Source: Hyphomicrobiales bacterium
GTDB lineage: Bacteria; Pseudomonadota; Alphaproteobacteria; Rhizobiales; Xanthobacteraceae
Reading direction: 5' to 3'
Length of the DNA stretch: 64,000 bases
Assembly (NCBI GenBank): GCA_016713235.1
Contig: JADJPN010000001.1
Location: 744,001 to 808,000, forward strand
Both the position numbers and the translations under genes were made by a program. Position 1 is the first letter of the stretch. Each line of letters begins with the position of its first letter. The notes beneath the pieces are model-generated. The model saw only the letters and a program-made list of their open reading frames with translations. It ran no database searches and was not told the DNA's origin. Of this stretch, positions 1-9,184 are shown in pieces.

Positions 1-1023
1 TCAAGCGCTTTTTCGCTTGCGCTCGGCAAGCGACAAGATCGCGCGCTCGGCGATGGTTTCGGCAAGTGCCGAGGAGCGGCGCGTGTCCAGTTCCGCTTCA
101 CCGAGCAGAATCAACGCGCTCTCGATGGAATGCGAGCCAAGCCGGCGCAATGCGCGTTTGTGATCGTCCATCCGACGCCAGAACACGCGGTTGCGCTTCA
201 AGACGCTTTCCGCGTCTTCGCCGGCCTCGACCTGCAAACTCATTTTATGCAGGGATGAGAGATGGCGGATCGCAGCGTTCAAAATAGTCGCGGGTGAAGT
301 CCCCTCGGCGCGGGCAACGGCCAGCGCGCGTAACGCGGCTTTCGAATCTCCAGCGGAGGCGGCGTCCAGCACGTCGTCGATTGCCAGCCCCGACGTATCG
401 GCGACGACCGCGCGCACATCGGCAAGCGTGACGCGTTTCGTGTCGCCGACGTAGAAAATGAGTTTTTCGATCTCGGCGCGGGTGGACAGCCGGTCGGAGC
501 CGACCAGGCTCACGAGGACTTCCTTCGCATCGCGATCCATCGAAAGCCCGGCGCGCAGAACCGAACTATCGATCAGCGCGCCGATGGTGCGCGCGTCGTC
601 GTCATAGCAGGGGATGACGGCCGCGGATTTCGCGGCTTCGCAGGCCGCGCGAAGCGGCGAATTTTTCGCAAGATCGCCGGCCTCGATCGCGATCAGTGTT
701 TCATGAGAGGGCTCCGCAAGAAGCGGCTTCAGCCCCTCGACGAAGGAACGGCCACCAGCGCGCACATGCAGAATGCGCTTGTCGCCGAACAGGCCGATGG
801 TGCGTGCTTCATCGGACAGCTTGCCGGGGTCGGAGGCGAGCGCATCGCCCTCGAGCGTGACCACCGTGAAATCGTCGGATGATTTTCCGCGCGTGTTCTT
901 CAGGAGCGTTTCTATGCGCTCGCTGACGAGGCCGCGGTTCGGCCCGTAAATCAGGACGACCGGGTAGCGCGGATCGGGGTCTTCGCAAAAACTATCGTAG
1001 TCGCTGCGCGGAATGGCGACCAT
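1..1023 (-). CDS. holA: DNA polymerase III delta subunit
   Basis: 340 aa, the expected size for HolA. Delta opens the beta clamp and is part of the clamp-loader complex of the replicative polymerase. The N-terminus has the delta-type AAA+ start (VVLIYGPNRG near residues 22-31, without a functional P-loop, as usual for delta) and the C-terminus is the helical collar domain. The ATG lies at 1021-1023 and the TGA sits at the very edge of the window (1-3), so the gene is complete. It follows lptE by 10 bases on the same strand; leuS-lptE-holA is a familiar alphaproteobacterial gene order. Confidence 0.93.
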   Translation of the reverse strand: MVAIPRSDYDSFCEDPDPRYPVVLIYGPNRGLVSERIETLLKNTRGKSSDDFTVVTLEGDALASDPGKLSDEARTIGLFGDKRILHVRAGGRSFVEGLKPLLAEPSHETLIAIEAGDLAKNSPLRAACEAAKSAAVIPCYDDDARTIGALIDSSVLRAGLSMDRDAKEVLVSLVGSDRLSTRAEIEKLIFYVGDTKRVTLADVRAVVADTSGLAIDDVLDAASAGDSKAALRALAVARAEGTSPATILNAAIRHLSSLHKMSLQVEAGEDAESVLKRNRVFWRRMDDHKRALRRLGSHSIESALILLGEAELDTRRSSALAETIAERAILSLAERKRKSA

Positions 1024-1033
1024 ATCGCCGGCG

Positions 1034-1573
1034 TCAGGTGCGGGTCAGGAAATAAGATGCAAGACGCGAGCGGATCTGCTCAGCGACGAGCTTTGCGGCG
1101 CGGTTCTGGGCATCGCGAATGGCGCGCAGGCTGGCGTAGCGCTGCTGCGAGCGGTCGATCGAAATGCGCGCGATGGCTTTTTCGGAAAGCACGACTTTGT
1201 CGTTCGAGACGTCGAGCACGCGATAGGTCACGTCGAGCGTGACGGTTTCCGACGTTGCGCGGCCCGAGCTCACGTCGACGAGCGGCGTCTGTGAGCCGGA
1301 GGTGATCGTCATCGCAAGCTTATAGGGCGCGCCGACCGGATTACCCTGGCCGCCGGTGAGTTCGAAGATCAGGTCGTTGCGGATTTCCTGGCCGACGCGG
1401 CCCTGAATTTCCAGAATCTCGACCTGGCGAAGTTCGTCGCGAAGTTTCGCGCCGGCGCCAAAGAGCGTCGACTGGCCGTACATCGGCTGGAAACAGCCGC
1501 CGAGGGCGCCGGCGAGCACGAGTATCGCAGCCGCCTTCCAAGCCTTTGAAATCGTTGAGTTACGCGACGACAT
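1034..1573 (-). CDS. lptE: LPS assembly lipoprotein LptE
   Basis: 179 aa. A hydrophobic signal ending in a lipobox (AGALGGC, lipidated Cys27) is followed by a small beta-rich domain typical of LptE. LptE plugs the LptD barrel and helps insert lipopolysaccharide into the outer membrane. The start overlaps the end of leuS by 14 bases, pointing to translational coupling, and holA follows closely. Assignment rests on the lipobox, the FQPMYG segment just after it, the length and the leuS-lptE-holA neighbourhood, since the family is weakly conserved in sequence. Confidence 0.85.
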   Translation of the reverse strand: MSSRNSTISKAWKAAAILVLAGALGGCFQPMYGQSTLFGAGAKLRDELRQVEILEIQGRVGQEIRNDLIFELTGGQGNPVGAPYKLAMTITSGSQTPLVDVSSGRATSETVTLDVTYRVLDVSNDKVVLSEKAIARISIDRSQQRYASLRAIRDAQNRAAKLVAEQIRSRLASYFLTRT

Positions 1574-4174
1574 TCACAATTCTCTGTGGGACCACAACGA
1601 TCCGCTTCGGGGCTTTGCCGCCCAAGGCCTGTTGTACCGCATCCAATGCTAACACGGCCTTTTCGACCTCCGAAGCCGGAGCGTCGCGCGAGACCGTGAC
1701 GTCCGCCCGCTTCTTCCCGTTGACCTGAACAGGCAGGGTAATTGTGTCTTCCACGAGGAGGGCGGCCTCGACCTCGGGCCAGGGCTCTTCGGCGATCAGC
1801 TTCTTGTGGCCGAGTGCCGCCCAGCATTCCTCGGCGAGGTGCGGCATCATCGGGGCGGCGATCTGGACGAGGATTTCCGCGGCTTCGCGGAAGGCAAAGG
1901 CGAGATCAGGAGCGGGGTTCTTGTTCGCCTCGACCGCAGCACCGATTGCATTGGCGGCTTCATAGATGTGCGCGACGCAACGATTGAAGCGCAGCTTCTC
2001 AATGTCTTCACCGACCCGCGCGAGCGCCGTGTGCGCGGCCTTGCGAACAGCGGTGGCGGCGTCTCCGAATTGCGCGGGCTTTGCGGTGCCGGGTTTTGCG
2101 CCGATCTGGGCAAGCTCGTTCGCAATACGATAGAGGCGCTGCACGAAGCGTGATGCGCCCTGCACGCGATCCTCGGTCCACTCGACGTCGCGTTCGGGCG
2201 GAGAATCGGAGAGCATGAACCAGCGCGCGACGTCCGCGCCGTAGGTTTCCATGATGTCGTCGGGATCGACGGTGTTGCGCTTGCTCTTCGACATCTTCTC
2301 GATCGGGCCGATCGCGACCGGCTCGCCGGTCGAGAGAAGAGTCGCGCTGCGTTTTTCGCCGTCGATCTCGACTTTGACTTCAGCAGGCGAGACGAAGGTG
2401 CCGTCCTTCTTTTGATATGTCTCGTGGACGACCATGCCTTGGGTGAAGAGTCCCTTGAACGGCTCATCGATATTCGCGTGACCCGTCTTCTTCATCGCGC
2501 GCGTGAAGAAACGCGAATACAAAAGATGCAAGATCGCGTGCTCGACGCCGCCGATATATTGATCGACCGGCATCCAGTAGTCGGCCGCTTTTCTATCCGT
2601 CGGCGTTGGCGCGTCAGGCGCGGTGAAGCGCAGGAAGTACCAAGACGAGTCCACGAAAGTGTCCATGGTGTCGGTCTCGCGCCGCGCGGGACCGCCGCAT
2701 TTCGGGCACGACACTTTGGTCCAGGTCGGATGACGGTCGAGCGGGTTGCCGGGACGATCGAACTCGATGTCATCGGGCAATTCGACCGGAAGATTTTCGT
2801 CCTTCTCCGGAACGACGCCGCACTTCTCACAATGGATCACCGGGATCGGGCAGCCCCAATAGCGCTGGCGCGAAATACCCCAGTCCCGCAGGCGGAATTG
2901 CACTTGTCGCTGCGCCACAGGACGATTGCCGCGCGTCTCTTTCTCAAGGCGCTTTGCGACTTCTTCCTTCGCTTGCTCGATGGTCATGCCGTCGAGGAAG
3001 CGCGAATTCGCGAGCCTGCCGTCTTCGACATAGGCTTCAGCGCCGACGACGAACGTTTTCGGATCGACGCCTTCCGGCACGACGACCGGAACAACCGGGA
3101 GATTGTATTTGCGCGCGAAGTCGAGGTCGCGCTGATCGTGCGCGGGACAGCCGAAGATCGCGCCGGTGCCGTAGTCCATCAGCACGAAGTTCGCGATGTA
3201 GACGGGTAGCTCCACGGATCGTCGAACGGATGCTTCGCGCGCAGCCCGGTATCGAAGCCGAGCTTCTCGGCTTTATCGATTGCTTCCTGCGCCGTGCCGA
3301 GCTTCTTGCACTCTTCAATGAACGAAGCGGCATCTGCGTTCTTGGCGGCGACCGCCTTTGCAATCGGATGATCGGGTGAGATTGCGATGAAGCTCGCACC
3401 AAACAAAGTGTCGTGGCGCGTCGTGAAGACTTCGACTTCACCGAATTCGCCCTCGGGCTTTACCAGCATGAAGCGGCAGAGCAGGCCCTCGGAGCGGCCG
3501 ATCCAGTTCTTCTGCATCAGCCGGACTTTTTCCGGCCAGCGATCGAGCGTGTCCAACGCGTCGAGCAATTCCTGCGAATAATCCGTGATCTTGAAGAACC
3601 ACTGCGTCAGCTCGCGCTGCTCGACTTCAGCGCCGGAACGCCAGCCTTTGCCGTCGATCACTTGTTCATTGGCGAGCACGGTCATGTCGACCGGGTCCCA
3701 ATTTACCTTCGAGACTTTGCGCTCGACGAGTCCGGCCTTCCAGAAATCGAGAAACATTTTCTGCTGGTGGCGGTAGTAACTCGGATCGCAGGTCGCGATT
3801 TCGCGGCTCCAGTCGAGCGAGAAGCCCATCGACTTGAGCTGCTTCTTCATCGCTTCGATGTTTTCGTAGGTCCATTTTTTCGGGTGGACCTTGTTCTGCA
3901 TCGCCGCGTTTTCGGCGGGCATGCCGAAGGCGTCCCAGCCCATCGGATGGAGGACATTCTTGCCCTTCGCGCGCATGTAGCGCGCGACGACATCGCCCAT
4001 GGTGTAGTTGCGGACGTGACCCATGTGGATGCGTCCCGACGGATAGGGGAACATCTCGAGCACGTAATATTTCGGGCGCGGGTCGTCGTTCTTCGTCTTG
4101 AAGATCTCGCGCTCTTCCCAGATTTTCTGCCAGCGGGGCTCAGCCTCGCGGGCGTTGTAACGCTCGTTTTTCAT
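1560..4174 (-). CDS. leuS: Leucyl-tRNA synthetase, frameshifted near 3212
   Basis: Class I aminoacyl-tRNA synthetase charging tRNA-Leu. The N-terminal part (4174 to about 3213) carries the HIGH-type motif as HMGH at residues 50-53; the C-terminal part carries KMSKS around residue 630 and the anticodon-binding domain. The two parts lie in different frames. Just after HPFDDPW in the editing domain, restoring one G in the run at 3212-3213 (coding TGGAG to TGGGAG) gives DPWELPVYIANF and one 871-aa protein of normal length. LeuS is essential and normally single-copy, so a sequencing or assembly error is more likely than a real lesion. Start chosen at ATG 4174; yggS is divergent. Identity is certain, intactness is not. 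Confidence 0.93.
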
Positions 4175-4278
4175 GGTTCTTACTTGGCTTTGGAACGGGC
4201 GGTATGGACCATGAATCGTGACCCCAAGCAATGGTTTAAGGCTTGTCAGGGTTAGCCCGACGCGCGAGACAAGCGCCC

Positions 4279-4956
4279 ATGAGCGAAAACGCGGCCGAAA
4301 ACCTTCGCGGGGTCCAGAATCAGATCGAAAAAGCCGCCAAGGCGGCAGGCCGCGAGGCGTCCTCGGTGCGGCTTATCGCGATCTCCAAGACTTTCAGCGC
4401 GGATGAAATCGCGCCGGTGATCGAGGCGGGGCAGCGGCTGTTCGGCGAGAACCGCGTGCAGGAGGCAAAAGCCAAATGGCCTGAACTGCGCGAGAAGTCG
4501 TCAGGGATCGCGCTTCATCTTGTCGGGCCGCTCCAGACCAACAAGGTGAAGGAAGCGCTTTCACTGTTTGATGCGATTCATTCACTGGACCGCCCCAAGC
4601 TCGCCGCCGAGCTTGCGAAAGAAATTCAGAAAGCGGGAAAGTCGCCGCAGCTTTTTGTGCAGGTGAATACCGGTGCGGAGCCGCAGAAGGCGGGCGTCCT
4701 GCCGGAAGAAACCGACGCTTTCATCAAAGAATGCCGGGAGACGTATTCTTTGGAGATTGCCGGGCTGATGTGCATTCCGCCGCTGGAAGAAGCGCCGGCG
4801 CCGCATTTTGCGCTCGCGAAGAAAATCGCTGCGCGCAACGGATTGAAATTGCTCTCAATGGGCATGAGTGCGGATTTCGAAAGCGCGATCAATCTTGGCG
4901 CAACGCATGTGCGTGTCGGCAGCGCGATTTTCGGGACGCGGCCGAAGAATATCTGA
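4279..4956 (+). CDS. yggS: YggS/PLPBP family PLP homeostasis protein
   Basis: 225 aa. Single-domain alanine-racemase-like barrel that binds pyridoxal phosphate and buffers its supply; no catalytic turnover is established for the family. The PLP lysine is K37 in the RLIAISKTFS segment, and the family landmarks FGENRVQE, LVGPLQTNK and GMSADFESAI are all present. ATG at 4279 was preferred over the upstream in-frame start at 4243 because it matches the family N-terminus. Divergent from leuS. The accessory scar begins immediately downstream. Confidence 0.9.
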   Translation: MSENAAENLRGVQNQIEKAAKAAGREASSVRLIAISKTFSADEIAPVIEAGQRLFGENRVQEAKAKWPELREKSSGIALHLVGPLQTNKVKEALSLFDAIHSLDRPKLAAELAKEIQKAGKSPQLFVQVNTGAEPQKAGVLPEETDAFIKECRETYSLEIAGLMCIPPLEEAPAPHFALAKKIAARNGLKLLSMGMSADFESAINLGATHVRVGSAIFGTRPKNI

Positions 4957-4992
4957 CACCGGCTGCGACGGCTATAACCGACTATTCAGTCT

Positions 4993-5033
4993 CATGGTGA
5001 GGAGCGCGGCGAAGCCGCGCGTCTCGAACCATG
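4993..5033. repeat. Palindromic intergenic repeat (hairpin)
   Basis: An imperfect inverted repeat with arms CATGGT-AGGAGCGCGGC and GCCGCGCGTCTCGAACCATG around a 3-base loop. Sequences of this form (GAGACGCGCG arms next to CATGG or CAGGATG) are, to my knowledge, common intergenic hairpins in Bradyrhizobium-type genomes. It lies directly after yggS, where it could also end transcription, and marks the edge of the accessory scar. Confidence 0.6.
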
Positions 5034-5109
5034 CGTGTTCTGTGCCCGCCTCAGGATGAGCATCAAGGAAATTCTTGACTTTTGCCGATCTAGGACTAGG
5101 GTGGTTCTG

Positions 5110-5656
5110 GCGGAGTAGTTTGTGTGGGAAACGTACGCAGACGAAGACCTAGCCAGAGAAGCCATGGAGGCTATTCGCTGGCAAAACGGCCCTGTCTGCG
5201 GATATCCCTTGCGGAAGTGGGCGAGGCTTCAATCATGGGCAGAAGGCGTTTCTCCAAAGGCCGCTTGGTTCTGGCGCACCGTATTCGCGAGGCGATGCGC
5301 GAAGGTGGATGGACACGCTCCGATGCTCGGCGGCGGCGGCAAGAGTAAGCGGATCGTCCGGTGCGGGGCGCAAAGAAAGCCGCCTACACACTGACGAAAG
5401 CCGCTCTATGTCCGCGGTGCGAATGGCGAGCGAACGGCTGCGCCAAGAAGGAATACGCTGGCGACGTAACCCAACCGGTCGAAGGCTTCTTCGGCGCGGT
5501 ATGCGCGGCGTGAAGAAGCATCTGCATCGGTACTTGGCCGAGTTCGATTTCCGCTACAACCATCGCGTGGCGATGGGCGTAGGCGATGGAGTACGTGCGC
5601 TACTTGCCATCCGTGGCGCAGAGGGCAAGCGGCTCACGTACCGACAAGCTCACTGA
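5110..5656 (+). pseudogene. Decayed IS1595-family transposase
   Basis: Fragments of an ISXO2/IS1595-type DDE transposase lie in order but in different frames. From 5122 comes DEDLAREAMEAIRWQNGPVC (N-terminal zinc-finger start). Around 5260-5330, AHRIREAMREGGW appears in one frame and LGGGGK in another. Around 5500-5656 comes HLHRYLAEFDFRYNHRVAMG ... GKRLTYRQAH, the family C-terminus. An intact family member is about 300 aa; here much of the catalytic middle is missing and several frameshifts are present. No flanking inverted repeats could be picked out by eye, so the element borders are unknown. This is a dead insertion-sequence relic. Confidence 0.75.
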
Positions 5657-5714
5657 AAGGTTGCACATTGGGGCGTGTGGGGCCGGACTTTCGCTCGCAT
5701 GCAGTCAGGGCGTC

Positions 5715-5833
5715 GAGAATGGACGTGGCGCTTTCCGGACGGCAATCCGTTTGGGTCGTGGTAGCGGTCAGCGCTGCGGGCAATAAGTACTTGAAGACGG
5801 AAGCGGACGGCAAGGAAGAGAATACTTCCTGAG
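5715..5833 (+). pseudogene. Possible remnant of a DUF3892-like protein
   Basis: One frame reads VVAVSAAGNKYLKTEADGKE followed by ENTS and a stop. This resembles the C-terminal end of small DUF3892 proteins, which have a YL(R/K)T-ADG segment and are sometimes found beside IS1595 elements. No start or intact upstream part is visible. The call rests on memory of the family motif and is tentative. Confidence 0.3.
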
Positions 5834-6520
5834 TGCCCGAATTAATTTGTTGGCGTACAACCGCCCGGCTCGCTAGCCTGCTGCGCGGCGTACAGCTCTG
5901 CATACTGTTGCCGAGCGGCCCGCATATCGCTGGATGAAGCTCATTTCTTCCCGGTTTTTCGGGCCTCTACTCGTTGGATTGCTGAGGCGAGGAGGCGCGA
6001 GGTCGCCCATGCCGGCAGGCATGGCAGCGATGAGGAACTGCTGCAACGGCTAATGCGAGTCCTAAGAGCCATTCGCTGCGAACCACAAGAGTAGACCACC
6101 TAAGCGTAGAGCTTGGTGAAAAAAAAACAGATTTCTTCTTTGGACCAAACAGCATATGCGACTTTAGTCTAAAGAGCGAGCAGCTTATCCTAAATTAAAG
6201 GTGGGGTTCTTTTTCTAGGGTTGTGGTAAAAGGATAACTATTCTTCCGGCTCACGAGGGGCACGTCGCGCGGCGTGTTCGATGTGCGGGCTGGAAGCGGT
6301 GGCTGCATGCGAGCCGTAATCCACTCGCGTGCGGGACGCCGGGATTTTGCCGGTACCGCAATGACGACGACGCGTCTGCACTACTTCTTACCACTCGTGC
6401 AGGCGGTCATGCGGGATCGGAAGGTCCCGGTGTCCCGGCCGCCCTCTTGTTAAGGGCGGCGCTGACAAGCCCCGGCTTCGAAAGAGCGCGGGAATAATTT
6501 CCGCTGTTTGAAACGATCCA
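5834..6520. other. Intergenic stretch without a recognisable gene
   Basis: About 690 bases between the transposon relic and the L,D-transpeptidase gene. The part around 6110-6240 is much more AT-rich than the rest of the window and includes a run of nine A residues near 6119. The part from about 6240 to 6500 is GC-rich again and can be read as short open frames without family resemblance. It may be a decayed coding or repeat sequence. I see no RNA gene, and no promoter that I would defend. Confidence 0.4.
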
Positions 6521-7051
6521 CTACGCAATCTCGATCCAGCAATCGCGCGCGAGCAACGCGAGCAGCTTCTGCAAGTCCCCGCGCTTCAGCGCAATGCAGC
6601 CCGCCGTCGGCGTGAAATCTTTCCGCGCGAAATGAATAAAGACGGCGCTGCCGCGAAAAGGAATTCGCGGACGCGTGTTGTGATCAAGCTCGATGATCAG
6701 GTCGTAGAGATGGTCGTCACGCCAGAGCCGGTCCGCGCTGCTCGCTGGCGACAATGTAACCGGTCGATTGTAATTCCGGTCGCGCGGGTCTTCGCACCAG
6801 CCGTCGTTTTTTCGAATCACCTGCATCGGGAATGGCGAGCGGAGGAAGGGGAGCCGATCCCGCCGCCACCAGACGCGCAGCAGCTTGAAGCGTCCGCGCG
6901 GCGTGCCACCGTCCCCTTCGCGCTTGTCCGCGCGAATGCCGCCGCGGCCCAACGCGACCGGAAAAACACGGGTTCCGGCAGTCAAATGCCCGCGCGTTGG
7001 GTAACTCGCTGCTCTGGAGACCCGAATTAAGCTTAAGCCTTTGCCTTTCAC
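6521..7051 (-). CDS. L,D-transpeptidase (YkuD) family protein
   Basis: 176 aa, essentially one YkuD domain. Family members form 3-3 peptidoglycan cross-links or attach proteins to the wall through a catalytic Cys. The active-site region reads FIHFARKDF then TAGCIAL, with Cys152 as nucleophile; the usual SHGC His is replaced by Ala. The start is GTG at 7051. No clear signal peptide is seen, so export from this start is uncertain and a different start is possible. It stands alone, divergent from cenR. Confidence 0.75.
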   Translation of the reverse strand: MKGKGLSLIRVSRAASYPTRGHLTAGTRVFPVALGRGGIRADKREGDGGTPRGRFKLLRVWWRRDRLPFLRSPFPMQVIRKNDGWCEDPRDRNYNRPVTLSPASSADRLWRDDHLYDLIIELDHNTRPRIPFRGSAVFIHFARKDFTPTAGCIALKRGDLQKLLALLARDCWIEIA

Positions 7052-7172
7052 GCGATTTCCCGGCTCCGTTCCGCCTCTACACAGAAGCGTGTTATGTCAA
7101 ACACTTGCTTGGCAAGGGCGGTTTGGCTACTCCCCCGGCCACAGAAACTGGAAACGGGTTTAAAAGCGCCTC

Positions 7173-7859
7173 ATGGCCAATGCTCGCACGATCGTCGTTG
7201 TCGATGACGACGCAGAGTTGCGCGAAACACTGATCGAGCAGCTCGCGCTGCATCAGGAGTTCGCGACTGAGTCCGCCGAAACCGCGCTCGCCGCGATCGA
7301 GCGCGCGAAGCAGGGCCACATCGATCTTCTGATCATGGACGTCGGCCTGCCGGATATGGATGGTCGTGAAGCCGTGCGCGTTATGCGCAAGAACGGCTTC
7401 AAATCGCCGGTGATCATGCTCACGGGTCACGATACCGATTCGGATACGGTGCTGGGCTTAGAGGCCGGCGCGAACGATTATGTCACCAAGCCGTTCAAGT
7501 TCGCGGTGCTGCTTGCGCGTATCCGTGCGCAGCTTCGCAGCCACGAAGCGAGCGAAGACGCGATTTTCCCCGTTGGCCATTATTCCTTCCGCCCCGGTGC
7601 GAAGCTGCTTGTGGACGAGAAGGGCAAGAAGACCCGGCTCACCGAAAAAGAAACCGCGATTCTGCGTTATCTCTATCGCGCAGGAACGACGCCGGTGCCG
7701 CGCGACCAATTGCTCACCGAGGTCTGGGGTTATAATTCCGGCGTGACGACGCACACGCTCGAGACACATATCTATCGTCTTCGTCAGAAGATCGAGAAAG
7801 ACCCGTCGAACGCCGCGCTCCTCGTCACCGAGGGCGGTGGCTACAAGCTCGTTCCGTAG
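7173..7859 (+). CDS. cenR: OmpR-family response regulator, CenR/OtpR-like
   Basis: 228 aa. A receiver domain (acidic pocket D11-D13, phospho-acceptor D56 in LLIMDVGLPDMDG, Lys in VTKPF) is followed by a winged-helix DNA-binding domain (EVWGYNSGVTTHTLETHIYRL). The sequence resembles the Rhizobiales CenR/OtpR group, which controls envelope and division genes in Caulobacter, Brucella and Sinorhizobium. The next gene encodes a cyclic-nucleotide-binding protein, the same pairing I recall at the Brucella otpR locus. No sensor kinase lies nearby, as is usual for this orphan regulator. The general class is secure; the CenR name is inferred from similarity and context. Confidence 0.75.
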   Translation: MANARTIVVVDDDAELRETLIEQLALHQEFATESAETALAAIERAKQGHIDLLIMDVGLPDMDGREAVRVMRKNGFKSPVIMLTGHDTDSDTVLGLEAGANDYVTKPFKFAVLLARIRAQLRSHEASEDAIFPVGHYSFRPGAKLLVDEKGKKTRLTEKETAILRYLYRAGTTPVPRDQLLTEVWGYNSGVTTHTLETHIYRLRQKIEKDPSNAALLVTEGGGYKLVP

Positions 7860-7866
7860 CGCAAGC

Positions 7867-8328
7867 ATGGCGCTCGACGACGACATTCTCTTACTGCGCA
7901 AGATCGCAACCTTCCGTGTGCTCGGGCCGGATGCGTTGCGTGTGCTCGCGATCAGTTCGGAGAAAGTTCATCTGCGCGCGGGCGACGTGTTGTTCGAGGA
8001 AGGTGAGCCGGCGGACAGCGCTTACATCGTCATCGCCGGCGCGGTCCGCATGCGGCGCGCAATCGACAAGACGCTCGACGAGCCGACGGTGGTGGAAGAG
8101 GGCGCGCTGATTGGTGAAAGCGCGCTCATTGTCGAGACACATCGTCCTGCGTCCGCGATCGCGATTCAGCCTTGCACGCTGTTCAAGATTTCGCGCGGCG
8201 TTTTCATGCGCATGCTGGAAAGCGATGTCGAAGCCGCGCGCAGCCTACGGGATATGATTACGCGCCGCCTCAACGCCGCGCTCGACGATCTCGACACGGT
8301 GCTGCCGCGCTTCGAGCAGAAAGCCTGA
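7867..8328 (+). CDS. Cyclic-nucleotide-binding (CNB) domain protein
   Basis: 153 aa consisting of a single CRP-like CNB beta-roll (VLFEEGEPADSAYIVIAGAV, then GALIGESALI) with no helix-turn-helix behind it, so it is not a classical CRP/FNR factor. It starts 7 bases after cenR and is probably co-transcribed. In Brucella the equivalent neighbour of otpR is annotated as a cAMP-kinase regulatory-subunit-like protein. ATG 7867 was chosen over an upstream in-frame start at 7837 that would overlap cenR. A role as partner of the regulator is inference. Confidence 0.8.
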   Translation: MALDDDILLLRKIATFRVLGPDALRVLAISSEKVHLRAGDVLFEEGEPADSAYIVIAGAVRMRRAIDKTLDEPTVVEEGALIGESALIVETHRPASAIAIQPCTLFKISRGVFMRMLESDVEAARSLRDMITRRLNAALDDLDTVLPRFEQKA

Positions 8329-8348
8329 GCTTAGTTCGCGATCGCGCT

Positions 8349-9167
8349 TTAAAGCGCGAAGGTCACGATTACCGGAACGTGATCCGAAGGCTGTTGCCAG
8401 CCGCGCGACGATTTAAAAACTTTCATGTTCTGCGCCGCGCCTTCCAGCGCGGGGCTGGCCCAGACGTGATCGAGCCTGCGTCCCCGGTCCGCCGCCTTCC
8501 AGTTATCCGCGGCGCGATAGCTCCACCACGTATAGAGTTTTTGATCATCCGGCACGAAGCCGCGCATGACATCGATCCAGTTGCCGGACGCGCGAGCGTG
8601 TTCGAATTTTTCGACCTCGACCGGCGTATGGCTCACGACTTTGAGCATCTGCTTGTGGCTCCACACGTCATGCTCGCGTGGCGCTACGTTCAGGTCGCCC
8701 ACAAGAATGGAGCGATTGCTCCGCGCGTCCTTGGTCACCGAGCAGGTCGCAAGTTCGTCGAGAAATTGCAGCTTGTGTTCGAACTTCACGTTGAGCGCGG
8801 GATCGGGAATATCGCCGCCCGCTGGCACGTAAAAATTATGAACCGTGAGCGGTTTCGAAAGCTTCGCCTTGCGCTCGAAGGTCGCCGAGATGTGGCGCGC
8901 GTCGGTCTTGCCGCAGAAGAAATTCTTGCTCTGCTCTTCGAACGGATGTCGCGAGATCACGGCGACGCCGTGATAGCCCTTCTGGCCGTGCAGCGCGATA
9001 TGGCCGTAGCCGATTTTCGCAAAGTCGTTCAGCGGAAACTTATCGTCCGGACATTTCGTCTCTTGCAGGCAAAGCACATCCGGCTGAAAGCGCGCAAGAA
9101 AGCGCTTCACTTGCGGAAAGCGGAGACGGACGGAATTGATATTCCAGGTCGCGACGGAAAAGGTCAC
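8349..9167 (-). CDS. xthA: Exodeoxyribonuclease III
   Basis: 272 aa endonuclease/exonuclease/phosphatase-fold enzyme of base excision repair (AP endonuclease and 3' repair exonuclease). Landmarks: WNINSVRLR near the N-terminus, QETKCPDDKFP (metal-binding Glu), VGDLNVAP (Asp and Asn of the active site) and the terminal SDHVPVIV (catalytic Asp-His). Full length. It is convergent with the CNB gene, and its stop lies inside a 16-base perfect palindrome at 8343-8358 that could form a small hairpin between the two genes. Confidence 0.92.
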   Translation of the reverse strand: MTFSVATWNINSVRLRFPQVKRFLARFQPDVLCLQETKCPDDKFPLNDFAKIGYGHIALHGQKGYHGVAVISRHPFEEQSKNFFCGKTDARHISATFERKAKLSKPLTVHNFYVPAGGDIPDPALNVKFEHKLQFLDELATCSVTKDARSNRSILVGDLNVAPREHDVWSHKQMLKVVSHTPVEVEKFEHARASGNWIDVMRGFVPDDQKLYTWWSYRAADNWKAADRGRRLDHVWASPALEGAAQNMKVFKSSRGWQQPSDHVPVIVTFAL

Positions 9168-9184
9168 TGGACGACGCGCTTTGC

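Noticed and set aside
3170..3230. Programmed ribosomal frameshifting in leuS
   Set aside because: No slippery heptamer or downstream structure is apparent, and similar run contractions occur in five other places in the window.
8343..8358. Perfect 16-base palindrome CGCGCTTTAAAGCGCG as a terminator or operator
   Set aside because: It has no loop and no T tract, and simply covers the xthA stop; too short to call a function.
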